Shown: positions 7,453 to 15,985, numbered from the stretch's first letter. The stretch: 64,000 bases of DNA from an uncultured Cetobacterium sp. (GCA_949293295.1 CASFCG010000016.1:1-64000), one strand, 5' to 3'. The notes: generated by a model from the sequence alone, not told the origin. Translations and numbers: made by a program.

Positions 7453-7731
7453 ATGATAAAATTATTAGCAGTTTGTGGAAATGGAATGGGAACAAGTATG
7501 ATGATGAAAATGAAAGCAAAAGCTATTTTAGATAAACATAGTATCCAAAATAGCTGTGATAATTGTAGTATTGGGCAGGCTAAATCATCAATATCAAATT
7601 ATGATATAGTAATATCTTCAACACATTTAGCTTCTCAATTAACTCCAAACAATAAAACAAAAATAATTGCTTTAAAAAATATTTTAGATGTAAAAGAGAT
7701 GGAAGAAAGAATATTAGAAGCATTAAAATAG
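7453..7731 (+). CDS. ulaB: PTS ascorbate-specific EIIB component
   Basis: Cytoplasmic 92-residue phosphocarrier; Cys8 in LLAVCGNGMGTSMMM is the phosphorylation site accepted from UlaC and passed to ascorbate bound to UlaA. The sequence keeps the Rossmann-like EIIB pattern (SSTHLA, ALKNILD). AGGAGG precedes ATG 7453. Slightly shorter than E. coli UlaB (about 101). Confidence 0.93.
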   Translation: MIKLLAVCGNGMGTSMMMKMKAKAILDKHSIQNSCDNCSIGQAKSSISNYDIVISSTHLASQLTPNNKTKIIALKNILDVKEMEERILEALK

Positions 7732-7756
7732 AGATTAATGAAGGGGAGAGAGTTTA

Positions 7757-8200
7757 ATGGAACTTAGAAAATCTTTAATAGAAAATAACTCTATAGCTAT
7801 TAATCAAACAGCTTCGGATTGGAGAGAAGCTATAAAGCTATCAACGGATATGTTGGTAAAATCGGGAGCAGTTGAAGAGCGATACTACAACGCAATAATA
7901 GATAAAACCTTAGAATATGGAGCTTATTACATAATAGTTCCAGGGGTTGCAATGCCTCATGCTAGACCAGAAGATGGTGTTAAAAAAGATAGTTTTAGCT
8001 TGGTAACTTTGAGGGAGCCAGTTAGTTTTGATAAGGAAAATGATAATATAAGAGTTATAATAACATTGGCAGCTAAATCAAACGATAGTCATAATGAGTT
8101 TGGATTAATGCAAGTCGCAGATTTATTTGAAAATGAAGAAAATATTGAAAAAATAAAGAATGCAAAAACAATAGATGAGATATTAGAAATAATAAAATAG
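7757..8200 (+). CDS. ulaC: PTS ascorbate-specific EIIA component
   Basis: A 147-residue EIIA of the mannitol/fructose type that receives phosphate from HPr on His68 (GVAMPHARPEDG) and passes it to UlaB. NDSHNEFGLMQVADLF is characteristic of the ascorbate branch. AAGGGGAGAG lies before ATG 7757. The EIIA domain at the C-terminus of the upstream PRD regulator has the same FPHA/MPHA motif. Confidence 0.93.
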   Translation: MELRKSLIENNSIAINQTASDWREAIKLSTDMLVKSGAVEERYYNAIIDKTLEYGAYYIIVPGVAMPHARPEDGVKKDSFSLVTLREPVSFDKENDNIRVIITLAAKSNDSHNEFGLMQVADLFENEENIEKIKNAKTIDEILEIIK

Positions 8201-8218
8201 TGGAATGGAGGAAAAGAA

Positions 8219-8854
8219 ATGAGACCGTTATTACAAGTGGCTTTAGATAGTAATAGTTTAAGTGAAGGATTAAAAGTTGCAAATATTTTAGGGGATGAAG
8301 TTGATGTTTTAGAGGTAGGGACAATTTTATGTCTACAAGAGGGAATGGAACCAGTTAGATGTTTGAGAGCTCTTTTTCCTAATAAAATAATATTAGCAGA
8401 TACAAAGTGTGCGGATGCAGGAGGAACAGTTGCAAAAAATTGTAAGAATGCTGGAGCGGATTGGATGACAGTTATTTGTAGTGCCACTATTCCAACAATG
8501 CAGGCAGCTTTCAAAGAAATAGATGAACTACAGGTTGAATTATATGGAAATTGGACAATGGAAGATGCAAAAAAATGGAAAGAGATAGGAATAACTCAAG
8601 CTGTTTATCATCAAAGTAGAGATGCATTATTAGCTGGTGAAAGTTGGGGAAAAAAGGATTTAGATAGAGTCCAGGCTCTTATAGATATGGGATTTAAAGT
8701 TTCTGTAACAGGTGGTTTAGAGTTAGAAACATTGAAGTTATTTGCAGGAATGAATATCTATTGTTTTATAACAGGTAGGTCATTGAGAGAAGTGGAGGAC
8801 CCAAAAGCAGAAGCTAAGAAATGGAAAGAGGAGATAAAAAGAATCTGGGGGTAG
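8219..8854 (+). CDS. ulaD: 3-keto-L-gulonate-6-phosphate decarboxylase
   Basis: A 211-residue TIM-barrel of the orotidine-monophosphate-decarboxylase suprafamily, converting 3-keto-L-gulonate 6-phosphate to L-xylulose 5-phosphate with Mg2+. LADTKCADAGG corresponds to the DxKxxD catalytic motif region and VTGGLELETL / FITGRSLRE to the phosphate-binding strands. ATG 8219 follows GGAGG. Seven bases separate it from ulaE. Confidence 0.94.
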   Translation: MRPLLQVALDSNSLSEGLKVANILGDEVDVLEVGTILCLQEGMEPVRCLRALFPNKIILADTKCADAGGTVAKNCKNAGADWMTVICSATIPTMQAAFKEIDELQVELYGNWTMEDAKKWKEIGITQAVYHQSRDALLAGESWGKKDLDRVQALIDMGFKVSVTGGLELETLKLFAGMNIYCFITGRSLREVEDPKAEAKKWKEEIKRIWG

Positions 8855-8860
8855 AGAATT

Positions 8861-9727
8861 ATGAGATTAGAGGATATATCCTTAGGAATATATGAGAAAG
8901 CTCTTCCTAAAAATATTAGTTGGAGAGAGAGACTAGAATATGCAAAAAAATTAGGATTTAATTTTGTAGAGATGTCAATTGATGAAACTGATGAGAGGCT
9001 TTCGCGAGTAGAATGGAATAAAGAGGAAAGAAAAGAGGTTATAAATGCTATTTTAGATACAGGAGTTAGAATAAATTCAATATGTTTTAGTGGACATAGA
9101 CGATATCCTTTAGGAAGTGAGAATCCTGAGACTAGAAATAAAGCGTTAGAGCTGATGAAAAAGGTAATTGATTTAGCTTTGGATTTGGGAGTGAGAAATA
9201 TACAATTGGCAGGATATGACGTATATTATGAAGAGAGCAATGAAAAAACTAGAGAATTGTATATTGAAGCTATGAAAAAAGTAGTAAAATGGGCAGAGAA
9301 AGCTAATATGTTACTTTCAATAGAGATTATGGACCATCCTTTTATGAATTCAATAACTAAATTTTTAGAGATTAGTAAAGAGTTTTCATCTCCGTTCTTA
9401 GCTGTATATCCAGATATAGGAAATCTATCCGCTTGGGGAAATGATATCGAAAATGAGATAAAAAAAGGGCTAGATAAGATTGTAGCTATTCATCTGAAAG
9501 ATACTCTAAGAGTAACAGAGACGTTTGCAGGGAAGTTTAAAGAGGTAGAGTTTGGAGCTGGTTGTGTGGATTTTGTAAACTTTTTTAAACTTTTAAAAGA
9601 GGTTAATTATACTGCACCTTTGATGATTGAGATGTGGACTGAGAAAGCAGAAAATCCATTGAAAGAGATTGAAAAAGCTAAAGAATGGATTGTAGAAAAT
9701 ATGAAAAAAGGAGGATATCTATGTTAG
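8861..9727 (+). CDS. ulaE: L-ribulose-5-phosphate (L-xylulose-5-phosphate) 3-epimerase
   Basis: A 288-residue xylose-isomerase-like TIM barrel that converts L-xylulose 5-phosphate to L-ribulose 5-phosphate. Metal ligands are visible in [30 protein letters not shown] and MIEMWTE. N-terminal [17 protein letters not shown] matches the UlaE/SgaU family. It overlaps the next gene by 7 bases, and its last codons contain the AAAAGGAGG binding site for ulaF, so expression is coupled. Confidence 0.94.
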   Translation: MRLEDISLGIYEKALPKNISWRERLEYAKKLGFNFVEMSIDETDERLSRVEWNKEERKEVINAILDTGVRINSICFSGHRRYPLGSENPETRNKALELMKKVIDLALDLGVRNIQLAGYDVYYEESNEKTRELYIEAMKKVVKWAEKANMLLSIEIMDHPFMNSITKFLEISKEFSSPFLAVYPDIGNLSAWGNDIENEIKKGLDKIVAIHLKDTLRVTETFAGKFKEVEFGAGCVDFVNFFKLLKEVNYTAPLMIEMWTEKAENPLKEIEKAKEWIVENMKKGGYLC

Positions 9728-10416
9728 AAGAGTTAAAACGTGAGGTATTGAAAGCTAATTTAGAGCTTCCTAAAAGAGGATTAGTAACTTACACTTGGGG
9801 GAATGTAAGTGGAATAGATAGAGAAAAAGAACTTATAGTAATTAAACCGAGTGGAGTTGAATATGACAACATGTCTGTAGATGATTTGGTTGTGGTTGAT
9901 TTAAATGGAAATGTTGTAGAAGGAAAATTAAAACCCTCTTCAGATTTGGAGACACATTTAGAGTTATATAGAAAATTTAAAAATATAGGAGGGGTTGTTC
10001 ATACACACTCAACATGGGCTACTGTATGGGCACAAGCAGGAAAGGATATTCCAGCATATGGAACAACACATGCAGATTACTTTTATGGTGATATTCCATG
10101 TACAAGAAAAATGAAAGAGAGTGAGATAAAGGGAGAATATGAGTTGGAGACAGGAAAAGTAATTGTCGAGACTTTTACTGAAAGAGAGATTGAACCGGAT
10201 TATATTCCAGCAGTTGTGGTTAACTCACATGGTCCTTTTACTTGGGGAAAAACGCCTGCTGAGGCAGTCCATAATGCGGTAGTGTTAGAAGAGTTGTCAA
10301 AAATGGCTTTTAATACAGAGATGCTAAATAATGAGATTCAAAGAATGCAAAAGGAGTTATTGGATAAGCATTTTTTAAGAAAACATGGTGCAAATGCCTA
10401 TTATGGGCAGAAATAA
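9721..10416 (+). CDS. ulaF: L-ribulose-5-phosphate 4-epimerase
   Basis: A 231-residue class II aldolase/epimerase giving D-xylulose 5-phosphate, the exit to the pentose phosphate pathway. Metal ligands are in [14 protein letters not shown] and [10 protein letters not shown]; the N-terminal [14 protein letters not shown] and [13 protein letters not shown] are typical. I chose ATG 9721, which has AAAAGGAGG upstream, rather than the in-frame ATG at 9685 inside ulaE. The name araD would also apply; the operon context favours ulaF. A terminator follows. Confidence 0.93.
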   Translation: MLEELKREVLKANLELPKRGLVTYTWGNVSGIDREKELIVIKPSGVEYDNMSVDDLVVVDLNGNVVEGKLKPSSDLETHLELYRKFKNIGGVVHTHSTWATVWAQAGKDIPAYGTTHADYFYGDIPCTRKMKESEIKGEYELETGKVIVETFTEREIEPDYIPAVVVNSHGPFTWGKTPAEAVHNAVVLEELSKMAFNTEMLNNEIQRMQKELLDKHFLRKHGANAYYGQK

Positions 10417-10435
10417 AGAGAGTAGGTTTAAAAAG

Positions 10436-10474
10436 TTACAGATTTTTGAAATTGAAATATCTGTAATTTTTTTT
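10436..10474 (+). terminator. Terminator of the ula operon
   Basis: TTACAGAT (10436-10443) pairs with ATCTGTAA (10459-10466), followed by a long T tract. Confidence 0.8.
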
Positions 10475-10547
10475 TTATTTATTTTAGACAAAGTGTATGT
10501 TTATAGAAAAAATTGAAATTATATTATGATTTATAGTGTAAATTTGG

Positions 10548-10602
10548 TTGACTTTAAGCTTTATTAGGGGTAAAATGAGGACAAATAGAGGTACCTCTAT
10601 TT
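10548..10602 (+). promoter_or_regulatory. Promoter and perfect 20-bp palindrome upstream of the 2HCT-malic enzyme operon
   Basis: TTGACT (10548-10553), 17 bp, TAAAAT (10571-10576) form a good promoter. AAATAGAGGT and ACCTCTATTT (10583-10602) make a perfect 20-bp palindrome at the predicted transcription start, so it can be an operator or a 5' hairpin of the mRNA. The coding start is at 10625. Confidence 0.65.
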
Positions 10603-10624
10603 TTAAGACTTAAGGAGGTGGCTT

Positions 10625-11902
10625 ATGAGTTGTTCAGAAAGTAAAATATCTGTCTTTGGTTTTGAATTGAAATATTTTGTAGTTATATCCATAATTACTT
10701 TGATAGCAGCATATTTAAATTTATTACCAAAAGGGATGATAGGTGCTTTAGGATTTATGTTGGTTTTGGGAAGTATCTTAGAAATTATAGGAAATAAGAC
10801 TCCCATTTTGAAAGATTATCTTGGTGGTGGAGCGACTTTTACAATATTTATGTCTGCTTCATTTGTTTATTTTAAAGTTTTTCCAAATGAGACCTTTTCT
10901 AACTTAGGGACTTTTATGAAATCAGGTGGTTTTTTAGATTTTTATATCGCGGCTCTTATTGTAGGAAGTATTTTTGGAATGAGTAGAGATTTGCTTATGA
11001 AATCAGCATTGAGATATTTACCAGTTATTGTAGGAGGAGTGATAGGAGCCATATTGTTTACAGGGATTGCAGGTTGGATAATGGGGTATGGATTTAAGGA
11101 AGCGATATTTTTTGTTGCAATTCCTATCATGGGAGGAGGAATGGGAGCAGGAGCTGTTCCATTAGCACAAATATTTTCAAAAGCGTTGGGAGAATCACCT
11201 TCTAAAATACTTTCTATCATGGTTCCGGCAGTAGCTTTGGGAAATGCAACTGCAATTGTATTAGCGGCTTTATTAAGTAAACTTGGAAAGAAAGTTCCAA
11301 AATTGACCGGAAATGGAAGATTGCTGAAAAATTTTGAAGCTGATAAAATTCAGAATAACAATACTAAAACAGTTGAGATAAAAGCTTTAGGATGTGGAAT
11401 GTTGGTGTCTTTAACTTTCTTTATTTTAGGGAAATTATTATCAATAATCATACCAATACATTCATATGCTCTGATGATTTTATCTGTAGCTATTATTAAA
11501 GTGTTAAGTTGTATTGATAAAAAATATGAAGAGTGTGCTGCTCTGTGGTTTCAATTTATTTATAAAAATTTTACTGCTGCGTTACTTGTAGGAATTGGTG
11601 TAGCATATACCGATTTGACTCAGGTTATTACAGCATTTAATATTACATATCTTATCCTTGTTATAACAACTGTTCTGGGAGCTGTGTTAGGTACTGCATT
11701 GATAGGGTATTTAGTTGGATTTTATGTAATAGAAGCTTCCATCACGGCAGGATTGTGTATGGCAAATATGGGAGGAACAGGGGATGTTGCTGTTCTATCA
11801 AGTGCGGATAGAATGGAGTTGATGCCCTTTGCACAGATTTCATCCAGAATAGGAGGAGCTTTTATGCTGATTTTAACTTCGCTTATAATTAATTTGATTT
11901 AA
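10625..11902 (+). CDS. 2-hydroxycarboxylate (malate/citrate) transporter, CitS/MaeN family
   Basis: The 425-residue protein has about 11 hydrophobic segments and the two glycine-rich re-entrant-loop regions of the 2HCT family: PIMGGGMGAGAVPLAQI (about 170-190) and MANMGGTGDVAVLSSADRM (about 380-398). Members are Na+ or H+ symporters or exchangers for malate, citrate or lactate. The malic enzyme 50 bp downstream makes malate the most likely substrate; no citrate lyase genes are seen. RBS TAAGGAGG, ATG 10625. Confidence 0.9.
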   Translation: MSCSESKISVFGFELKYFVVISIITLIAAYLNLLPKGMIGALGFMLVLGSILEIIGNKTPILKDYLGGGATFTIFMSASFVYFKVFPNETFSNLGTFMKSGGFLDFYIAALIVGSIFGMSRDLLMKSALRYLPVIVGGVIGAILFTGIAGWIMGYGFKEAIFFVAIPIMGGGMGAGAVPLAQIFSKALGESPSKILSIMVPAVALGNATAIVLAALLSKLGKKVPKLTGNGRLLKNFEADKIQNNNTKTVEIKALGCGMLVSLTFFILGKLLSIIIPIHSYALMILSVAIIKVLSCIDKKYEECAALWFQFIYKNFTAALLVGIGVAYTDLTQVITAFNITYLILVITTVLGAVLGTALIGYLVGFYVIEASITAGLCMANMGGTGDVAVLSSADRMELMPFAQISSRIGGAFMLILTSLIINLI

Positions 11903-11952
11903 AGATGAGTTTTTTTATAAAAGTAAGCAATTATATGAAAGGTGGGTTTGTT

Positions 11953-13140
11953 ATGTCAAATGTTTTTGAAAACTCTTTAAAACTTCATGAAAAATATAGA
12001 GGGAAAATTGAAGTTATTTCAAAAGTTAAAGTAACCAATAAGGATGATTTGGCTCTCGCTTATTCTCCAGGTGTTGCTCAACCTTGTGTGGAGATAAAAA
12101 ATAATCCAGAAAATATATATAAATATACCTCTAAAGGAAATATGGTCGCAGTTGTTTCTGATGGTTCAGCGGTTTTGGGATTGGGAAACATTGGAGCGAA
12201 AGCAGCTCTTCCTGTCATGGAGGGAAAAGCTATTCTTTTTAAACAGTTTGGAGGAGTAGACGCTTTTCCTATTTGCCTGGATACTCAAGATACGGAGGAG
12301 ATTATCAAAACTGTTAAGTTATTGGCTCCTAGTTTTGGAGGAATAAATTTAGAGGATATATCAGCTCCGAGATGTATAGAGATTGAGGAGAGATTAAAAA
12401 AAGAGTTAGATATTCCAGTTTTCCATGATGACCAGCATGGGACAGCAATAGTTGTTGTAGCAGCTTTAATTAACTCTTTCAAAATTGTAAAAAAATCATT
12501 TGAAACAGCAAAATTTGTAATTTGTGGTGCGGGTGCTGCAGGAAGTTCAATAGCTAAACTACTTATCAAGATGGGAGCAAAAGATATTGTAATAAACGAT
12601 ATTGATGGAATTATAAATAGAGATGATATTCACAAGTATGATTTTTTAAAAGCGGAATTAGCTGAGCTGACAAATCCAGAAAATATAAAGGGAGGATTGA
12701 GTGAAGCTATCAAGGGAAGAGATGTTTTTATAGGTGTTTCCGCTCCCAAAATTGTGAATAAAGAGATGATAAGGAGTATGAATAGAGATGCTATTGTTTT
12801 TGCAATGGCTAATCCAACTCCAGAGATTATGCCAGAGGAAGCGATTGACGGTGGAGCTAAGATTGTTGGAACTGGACGTTCTGACTATCCAAATCAAGTA
12901 AACAATGTATTAGCATTTCCTGGAATCTTCAAGGGTGCTTTGAGAGCCGGAGCCAAAAAAATAACTGATGAGATGAAAATTGCGGCTGCTTTTGGAATAG
13001 CAAAATTAGTCTCTGATGATGAATTGAACCCAGAGTATGTGATTCCAGCTGTATTTAATCCTAAGGTTGCAGATGTGGTAGCCGATGAGGTTGAAAGAAT
13101 TGCAATAGAAAAGAAAATTACGAGAGAGCAAAGTGTGTAA
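11953..13140 (+). CDS. NAD(P)-dependent malic enzyme
   Basis: The 395-residue protein oxidatively decarboxylates L-malate to pyruvate and CO2. SPGVAQPCVEI, VSDGSAVLGLGNIG, MEGKAILFKQFGGVDAFPICLDT, and the metal site IEERLKKELDIPVFHDDQHGTA are diagnostic; the Rossmann motif is CGAGAAGSSIAKLL. I chose ATG 11953, preceded by AAAGGTGGG, over an ATG at 11905. Downstream of the 2HCT transporter it completes a malate uptake and fermentation unit. Cofactor preference cannot be told from sequence. Confidence 0.93.
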   Translation: MSNVFENSLKLHEKYRGKIEVISKVKVTNKDDLALAYSPGVAQPCVEIKNNPENIYKYTSKGNMVAVVSDGSAVLGLGNIGAKAALPVMEGKAILFKQFGGVDAFPICLDTQDTEEIIKTVKLLAPSFGGINLEDISAPRCIEIEERLKKELDIPVFHDDQHGTAIVVVAALINSFKIVKKSFETAKFVICGAGAAGSSIAKLLIKMGAKDIVINDIDGIINRDDIHKYDFLKAELAELTNPENIKGGLSEAIKGRDVFIGVSAPKIVNKEMIRSMNRDAIVFAMANPTPEIMPEEAIDGGAKIVGTGRSDYPNQVNNVLAFPGIFKGALRAGAKKITDEMKIAAAFGIAKLVSDDELNPEYVIPAVFNPKVADVVADEVERIAIEKKITREQSV

Positions 13141-13281
13141 CTTTTTATAGAGTTTTAAGATTAAGATGTAAAAATAGAGTAGAATATTGTGTTATTTCTA
13201 TTGGTAAAATTAAACATTATTACCTCCGAAATATCTACATTAACGAAGGCATTGTATTGTTTTGGAGGTAATAAAAGCAAC
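13141..13281. other. Intergenic region with a 15-bp inverted repeat (13217-13274)
   Basis: TTATTACCTCCGAAA (13217-13231) pairs with TTTTGGAGGTAATAA (13260-13274) over 15 positions with one wobble, loop 28 nt. Read on the minus strand, one arm contains GGAGGTAATA directly before ATG 13214-13216 of an 18-codon frame that stops near 13160. No protein family fits, and neither strand has a strong T-run after the stem. Confidence 0.5.
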
Positions 13282-13358
13282 AAAAAAATATTCCCCGCAA
13301 TCAAGCCGGGAATATAGATAAAAAACAAACGAAAAAAATGAAAAACATTCTTTTCATT
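13282..13358 (-). ncRNA. Candidate orphan small RNA with its own promoter and terminator
   Basis: On the minus strand TTGACA (13385-13390), 17 bp, TACAAT (13362-13367) predict a transcript starting near 13356. It contains a first hairpin (AAATGAAAA with TTTTCATTT, 13336-13359) followed by T residues, then a second hairpin ATATTCCC with GGGAATAT (13288-13315) followed by seven T. No ORF fits in about 75 nt. The MATE gene upstream on this strand already has its own terminator at 13439, so this unit is separate. Confidence 0.45.
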
Positions 13359-13361
13359 TGG

Positions 13362-13390
13362 ATTGTATAGAGAAAAAATGAATTTGTCAA
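13362..13390 (-). promoter_or_regulatory. Consensus promoter for the candidate small RNA
   Basis: TTGACA at 13385-13390 and TACAAT at 13362-13367 on the minus strand with 17 bp spacing; only the sRNA candidate lies immediately downstream. Confidence 0.6.
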
Positions 13391-13431
13391 CGAAAGATAA
13401 AAAAACTATAGATTTATTAATGTAATTGCAA

Positions 13432-13476
13432 TAAAAAATGTAGATTGATAAATTTTATATCAATCTACAATGGTTT
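13432..13476. terminator. Bidirectional terminator between malic enzyme and MATE genes
   Basis: TGTAGATTGATA (13439-13450) and TATCAATCTACA (13458-13469) form a perfect 12-bp stem. T-runs follow on both strands (TTTTTT at 13473 on plus; six T on minus from 13438), so it can end both converging transcripts. Confidence 0.8.
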
Positions 13477-13477
13477 T

Positions 13478-14797
13478 TTACACAAAAGATTTATCATACC
13501 ACTTTTTACTTCTCCAACGCCATAACATGGCAAATCCTCTAATCCATTCGTCAGTTCCATTTCCAATCCATATTCCTACAAGTAACCAGTGTAATTTTAA
13601 ACCTAATAACCATGATAGTGGAGCTGCAACCCCAAGCATAACAAGACAAGCCATAAACATAGGGAACTTTATATCTCCAGCAGCATGTAGAGAGTTAATC
13701 AAAACAATATTAAATGTTCGTCCAGTTTCAACAAAAATAAACCAGATAAATATTTTAGTTGCTACTTCAATCACTTTTTCATCAGAAGTTAAGATTTTTA
13801 TAATAGGATATCTTAAAAAATAGACTATGATTGATACAACAGTAGCTGCCACAAAAGAGATAGCTAAAGATTTTAATCCCCTTTGATAAGCTTCCTCTTT
13901 TTTCCCAGCTCCGACTAATTGACCGACTTGAATCGCTGTTCCTTGCCCAAGAGCTATTGAAAAAGTCATAATAAAGGATGAAATTAGTGCCAAATAGGTT
14001 CTAGCAGTTATATTAACAATTCCCATAGTATTAACCATAGATAAAATAATTAATTGAGTGACACACCAAGTAAGATGCTCCCCTGCTGTTGGTATTCCAA
14101 TTGAAAGTATTTTTTTTACTTTATCAAAACTGAAGAAAGAAAAATCTTTAATTTTTATATTACAGTATTTTTTTAATACAAAAAATGAGATAATTACACC
14201 AATAAATCTTGAAAATACGGTAGAGATTCCAACTCCTGTAACTCCTAAAACTGGAGCACCAAACCATCCAAAAATGAACATCCCATTTCCTAAAATATTT
14301 AAACAGTTTACAAAGATATTGATAAAGAGCATAGGTTTAGTATTTCCATAACTTTTAAGGATTGCACTTGCAGTTAAAGTAATAGATTGAAAAATACAAA
14401 ATCCTCCAACAAGTTTAAAATAGTTTTCTGCTAAACTTTTGATAATCGGTGGAAGTTTTATTAAATCCAGAATTTCACTCCAACCAAAATAATAGATTGC
14501 TCCTAGGGTCAATCCAACAAATATATTGATAGTAATTGAAGTTGCAATAACCTGTTTTATTGATGAATGATTGTTTGCTCCTATAAATTGTGCCATAAGA
14601 ATAGTAGTACCAAGACAGATAAAACTTAAGATAATGTTTTGAATCAACATAACTTGGCTCATTCCACCTACAGCAGCAACCGCGTTATCATTGAATTTAC
14701 CAAGCATTATTGTATCAATATTTCCCACAATAGTAACAAGCATAAGTTCAAGAAAAATAGGTATGGTTATAGTAAATAATGTTTTTTTATTTTTCAT
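13478..14797 (-). CDS. MATE family multidrug/cation antiporter
   Basis: A 439-residue membrane protein with 12 hydrophobic segments in two halves. The first half carries IGNIDTIMLGKF-like and SQVMLIQNIILSF, the second GIPTAGEHLTW, both typical of NorM/DinF-type MATE exporters, which expel cationic drugs or metabolites in exchange for Na+ or H+. It is 17 bp after the EamA gene, with which it probably forms an operon. ATG 14797 is preceded by GGGGGAGAGG. Confidence 0.88.
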   Translation of the reverse strand: MKNKKTLFTITIPIFLELMLVTIVGNIDTIMLGKFNDNAVAAVGGMSQVMLIQNIILSFICLGTTILMAQFIGANNHSSIKQVIATSITINIFVGLTLGAIYYFGWSEILDLIKLPPIIKSLAENYFKLVGGFCIFQSITLTASAILKSYGNTKPMLFINIFVNCLNILGNGMFIFGWFGAPVLGVTGVGISTVFSRFIGVIISFFVLKKYCNIKIKDFSFFSFDKVKKILSIGIPTAGEHLTWCVTQLIILSMVNTMGIVNITARTYLALISSFIMTFSIALGQGTAIQVGQLVGAGKKEEAYQRGLKSLAISFVAATVVSIIVYFLRYPIIKILTSDEKVIEVATKIFIWFIFVETGRTFNIVLINSLHAAGDIKFPMFMACLVMLGVAAPLSWLLGLKLHWLLVGIWIGNGTDEWIRGFAMLWRWRSKKWYDKSFV

Positions 14798-14814
14798 CCT
14801 CTCCCCCTTTTTAT

Positions 14815-15675
14815 TTAAGAACCAAACTTATAATTTAAATATGCTGCTCCCAGAATTAAAGTAGCTCCAGCGATTGTGTATAAATCTGGAATCTCGTTCC
14901 AAGCGATATAACCAATGATAGCAGCAAAAATTATACTAAGATATTGATAGATTGAGACCTCATTTGCTTTTGCATATTTATAAGCCGCAGCCAAACCATA
15001 TTGGGCAATAGTTGCAAAAACACCAGTTAAAGCAAGATAGAAAAATTGTGTTTTATTTGGAACTACAAAACCATGTATAAGCATAAATGGTATCATTACA
15101 ATGGTACAAAAAATAGAAAACCACAAAACAAGTGTTGTAGGATTTTCCATTGTTCTTAAAAAACGCAATAGCGTATATGCACTTCCAGCGAAGATAGCGG
15201 ATATAAAACCTATAAGAGCTGGAATAGAAATAAAATTAAAACTTGGTTTTATAACTAATAGTGCTCCACATAAAGTTAAAATAAGAACGAAAAGTTGAAG
15301 TTTTTTTAATCGTTCTTTTAGAAAGATTGTAGCGAATATAGTTACAAAAACTGGAGACAGTTTATTCAAAAGAGATGAATCAGCTAAATAAAGTCTATCA
15401 ATTGAATAAAAATAAAGCGTTGCTCCAGTGAGTCCTAAAATAGACCTCAAAATGATGAAAATTCTACTTCTATTACTACTTCCCAATAAAGTTTTGAAAT
15501 CACCTTTTATAGTAAAGCAAAGCACAATAACTCCAAATAAATTCCTAAAAAAAAGTTTTTCAAAAGTGGATATCTCTGTTCCAACAAATTTAACGGTTGC
15601 ACTCATAAGAGCCATCCCGAAGGCAGATATAATCATCCACAACGTTCCCTTAATTTTGTCTTTATTATTGCTCAT
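14815..15675 (-). CDS. EamA (DMT) family transporter
   Basis: The 286-residue protein has ten membrane segments arranged as two EamA repeats of about 140 residues: MSATVKFVGTEISTFEKLFFRNLFGV in the first and LYLADSSLLNKLSPVFVTIFATIFLKERL at the end of the first, AYKYAKANEVSIYQYLSIIFAAIIGYI in the second. Members export metabolites or amino acids; the substrate cannot be predicted. It lies downstream of the tRNA cluster but is separated from it by a terminator. RBS TAGGAGG. Confidence 0.88.
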   Translation of the reverse strand: MSNNKDKIKGTLWMIISAFGMALMSATVKFVGTEISTFEKLFFRNLFGVIVLCFTIKGDFKTLLGSSNRSRIFIILRSILGLTGATLYFYSIDRLYLADSSLLNKLSPVFVTIFATIFLKERLKKLQLFVLILTLCGALLVIKPSFNFISIPALIGFISAIFAGSAYTLLRFLRTMENPTTLVLWFSIFCTIVMIPFMLIHGFVVPNKTQFFYLALTGVFATIAQYGLAAAYKYAKANEVSIYQYLSIIFAAIIGYIAWNEIPDLYTIAGATLILGAAYLNYKFGS

Positions 15676-15696
15676 AGATAAAAACCTCCTAGGATA

Positions 15697-15719
15697 GAAA
15701 AAAAGAGGCTATCTGCCTC
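15697..15719 (-). terminator. Terminator of the tRNA cluster
   Basis: On the minus strand GAGGC (15719-15715) and GCCTC (15709-15705) form a 5-bp stem with loop AGATA, followed by seven T. It lies between tRNA-Met and the EamA gene. Confidence 0.7.
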
Positions 15720-15732
15720 GTACTTTCAAAAA

Positions 15733-15810
15733 TGGTGCCTAGAAATGGATTCGAACCATCGACCGCTCGGGTATGAACCGAGTGCTCTAGCCAACTGAGC
15801 TATCTAGGCA
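15733..15810 (-). tRNA. tRNA-Met (CAT), elongator type
   Basis: Acceptor strands TGCCTAG and CTAGGCA pair fully, the D arm and TTCGAAT T-loop are canonical, and the anticodon loop is TTCATAC within stem CTCGG/CCGAG. CCA is encoded. The first base pair is complete and the anticodon stem lacks the three G-C pairs of initiators, so this is the elongator; tRNA-Ile2 is less likely from the loop bases. Confidence 0.93.
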
Positions 15811-15813
15811 TAA

Positions 15814-15889
15814 TGGCAGGTCAAGAGGGACTCGAACCCCCAGCCCTCGGTTTTGGAGACCGATGCTCTACCAATTGAGCCATTGACCT
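15814..15889 (-). tRNA. tRNA-Trp (CCA)
   Basis: Acceptor AGGTCAA pairs with TTGACCT, discriminator G, encoded CCA. The anticodon loop CTCCAAA gives CCA for Trp. GGTTCGAGTCC forms the T arm. Confidence 0.95.
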
Positions 15890-15892
15890 AAA

Positions 15893-15969
15893 TGGTCGGA
15901 ATAGCAAGATTCGAACTTGCGGCCCCCTGCTCCCAAGGCAGGTGCGCTACCGGACTGCGCTATATTCCG
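15893..15969 (-). tRNA. tRNA-Pro (TGG)
   Basis: Acceptor CGGAATA pairs with TATTCCG, discriminator A, encoded CCA. The anticodon loop CTTGGGA gives TGG for Pro. First tRNA of the Pro-Trp-Met unit. Confidence 0.95.
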
Positions 15970-15985
15970 CTCATCAACAGAACTA

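Noticed and set aside
8089-8514. Minus-strand 141-codon frame across ulaC-ulaD
   Set aside because: Antisense shadow of two clear enzyme genes.
11905-11952. N-terminal extension of the malic enzyme from ATG 11905
   Set aside because: It lacks a ribosome binding site, the extra 16 residues fit no malic enzyme, and ATG 11953 has AAAGGTGGG upstream.
13470-13823. Plus-strand 117-codon frame overlapping the MATE gene
   Set aside because: It lies antisense to a well-conserved transporter and has no recognisable domain or binding site.
15733-15810. Initiator tRNA-Met
   Set aside because: The first base pair is intact and the anticodon stem lacks three consecutive G-C pairs.
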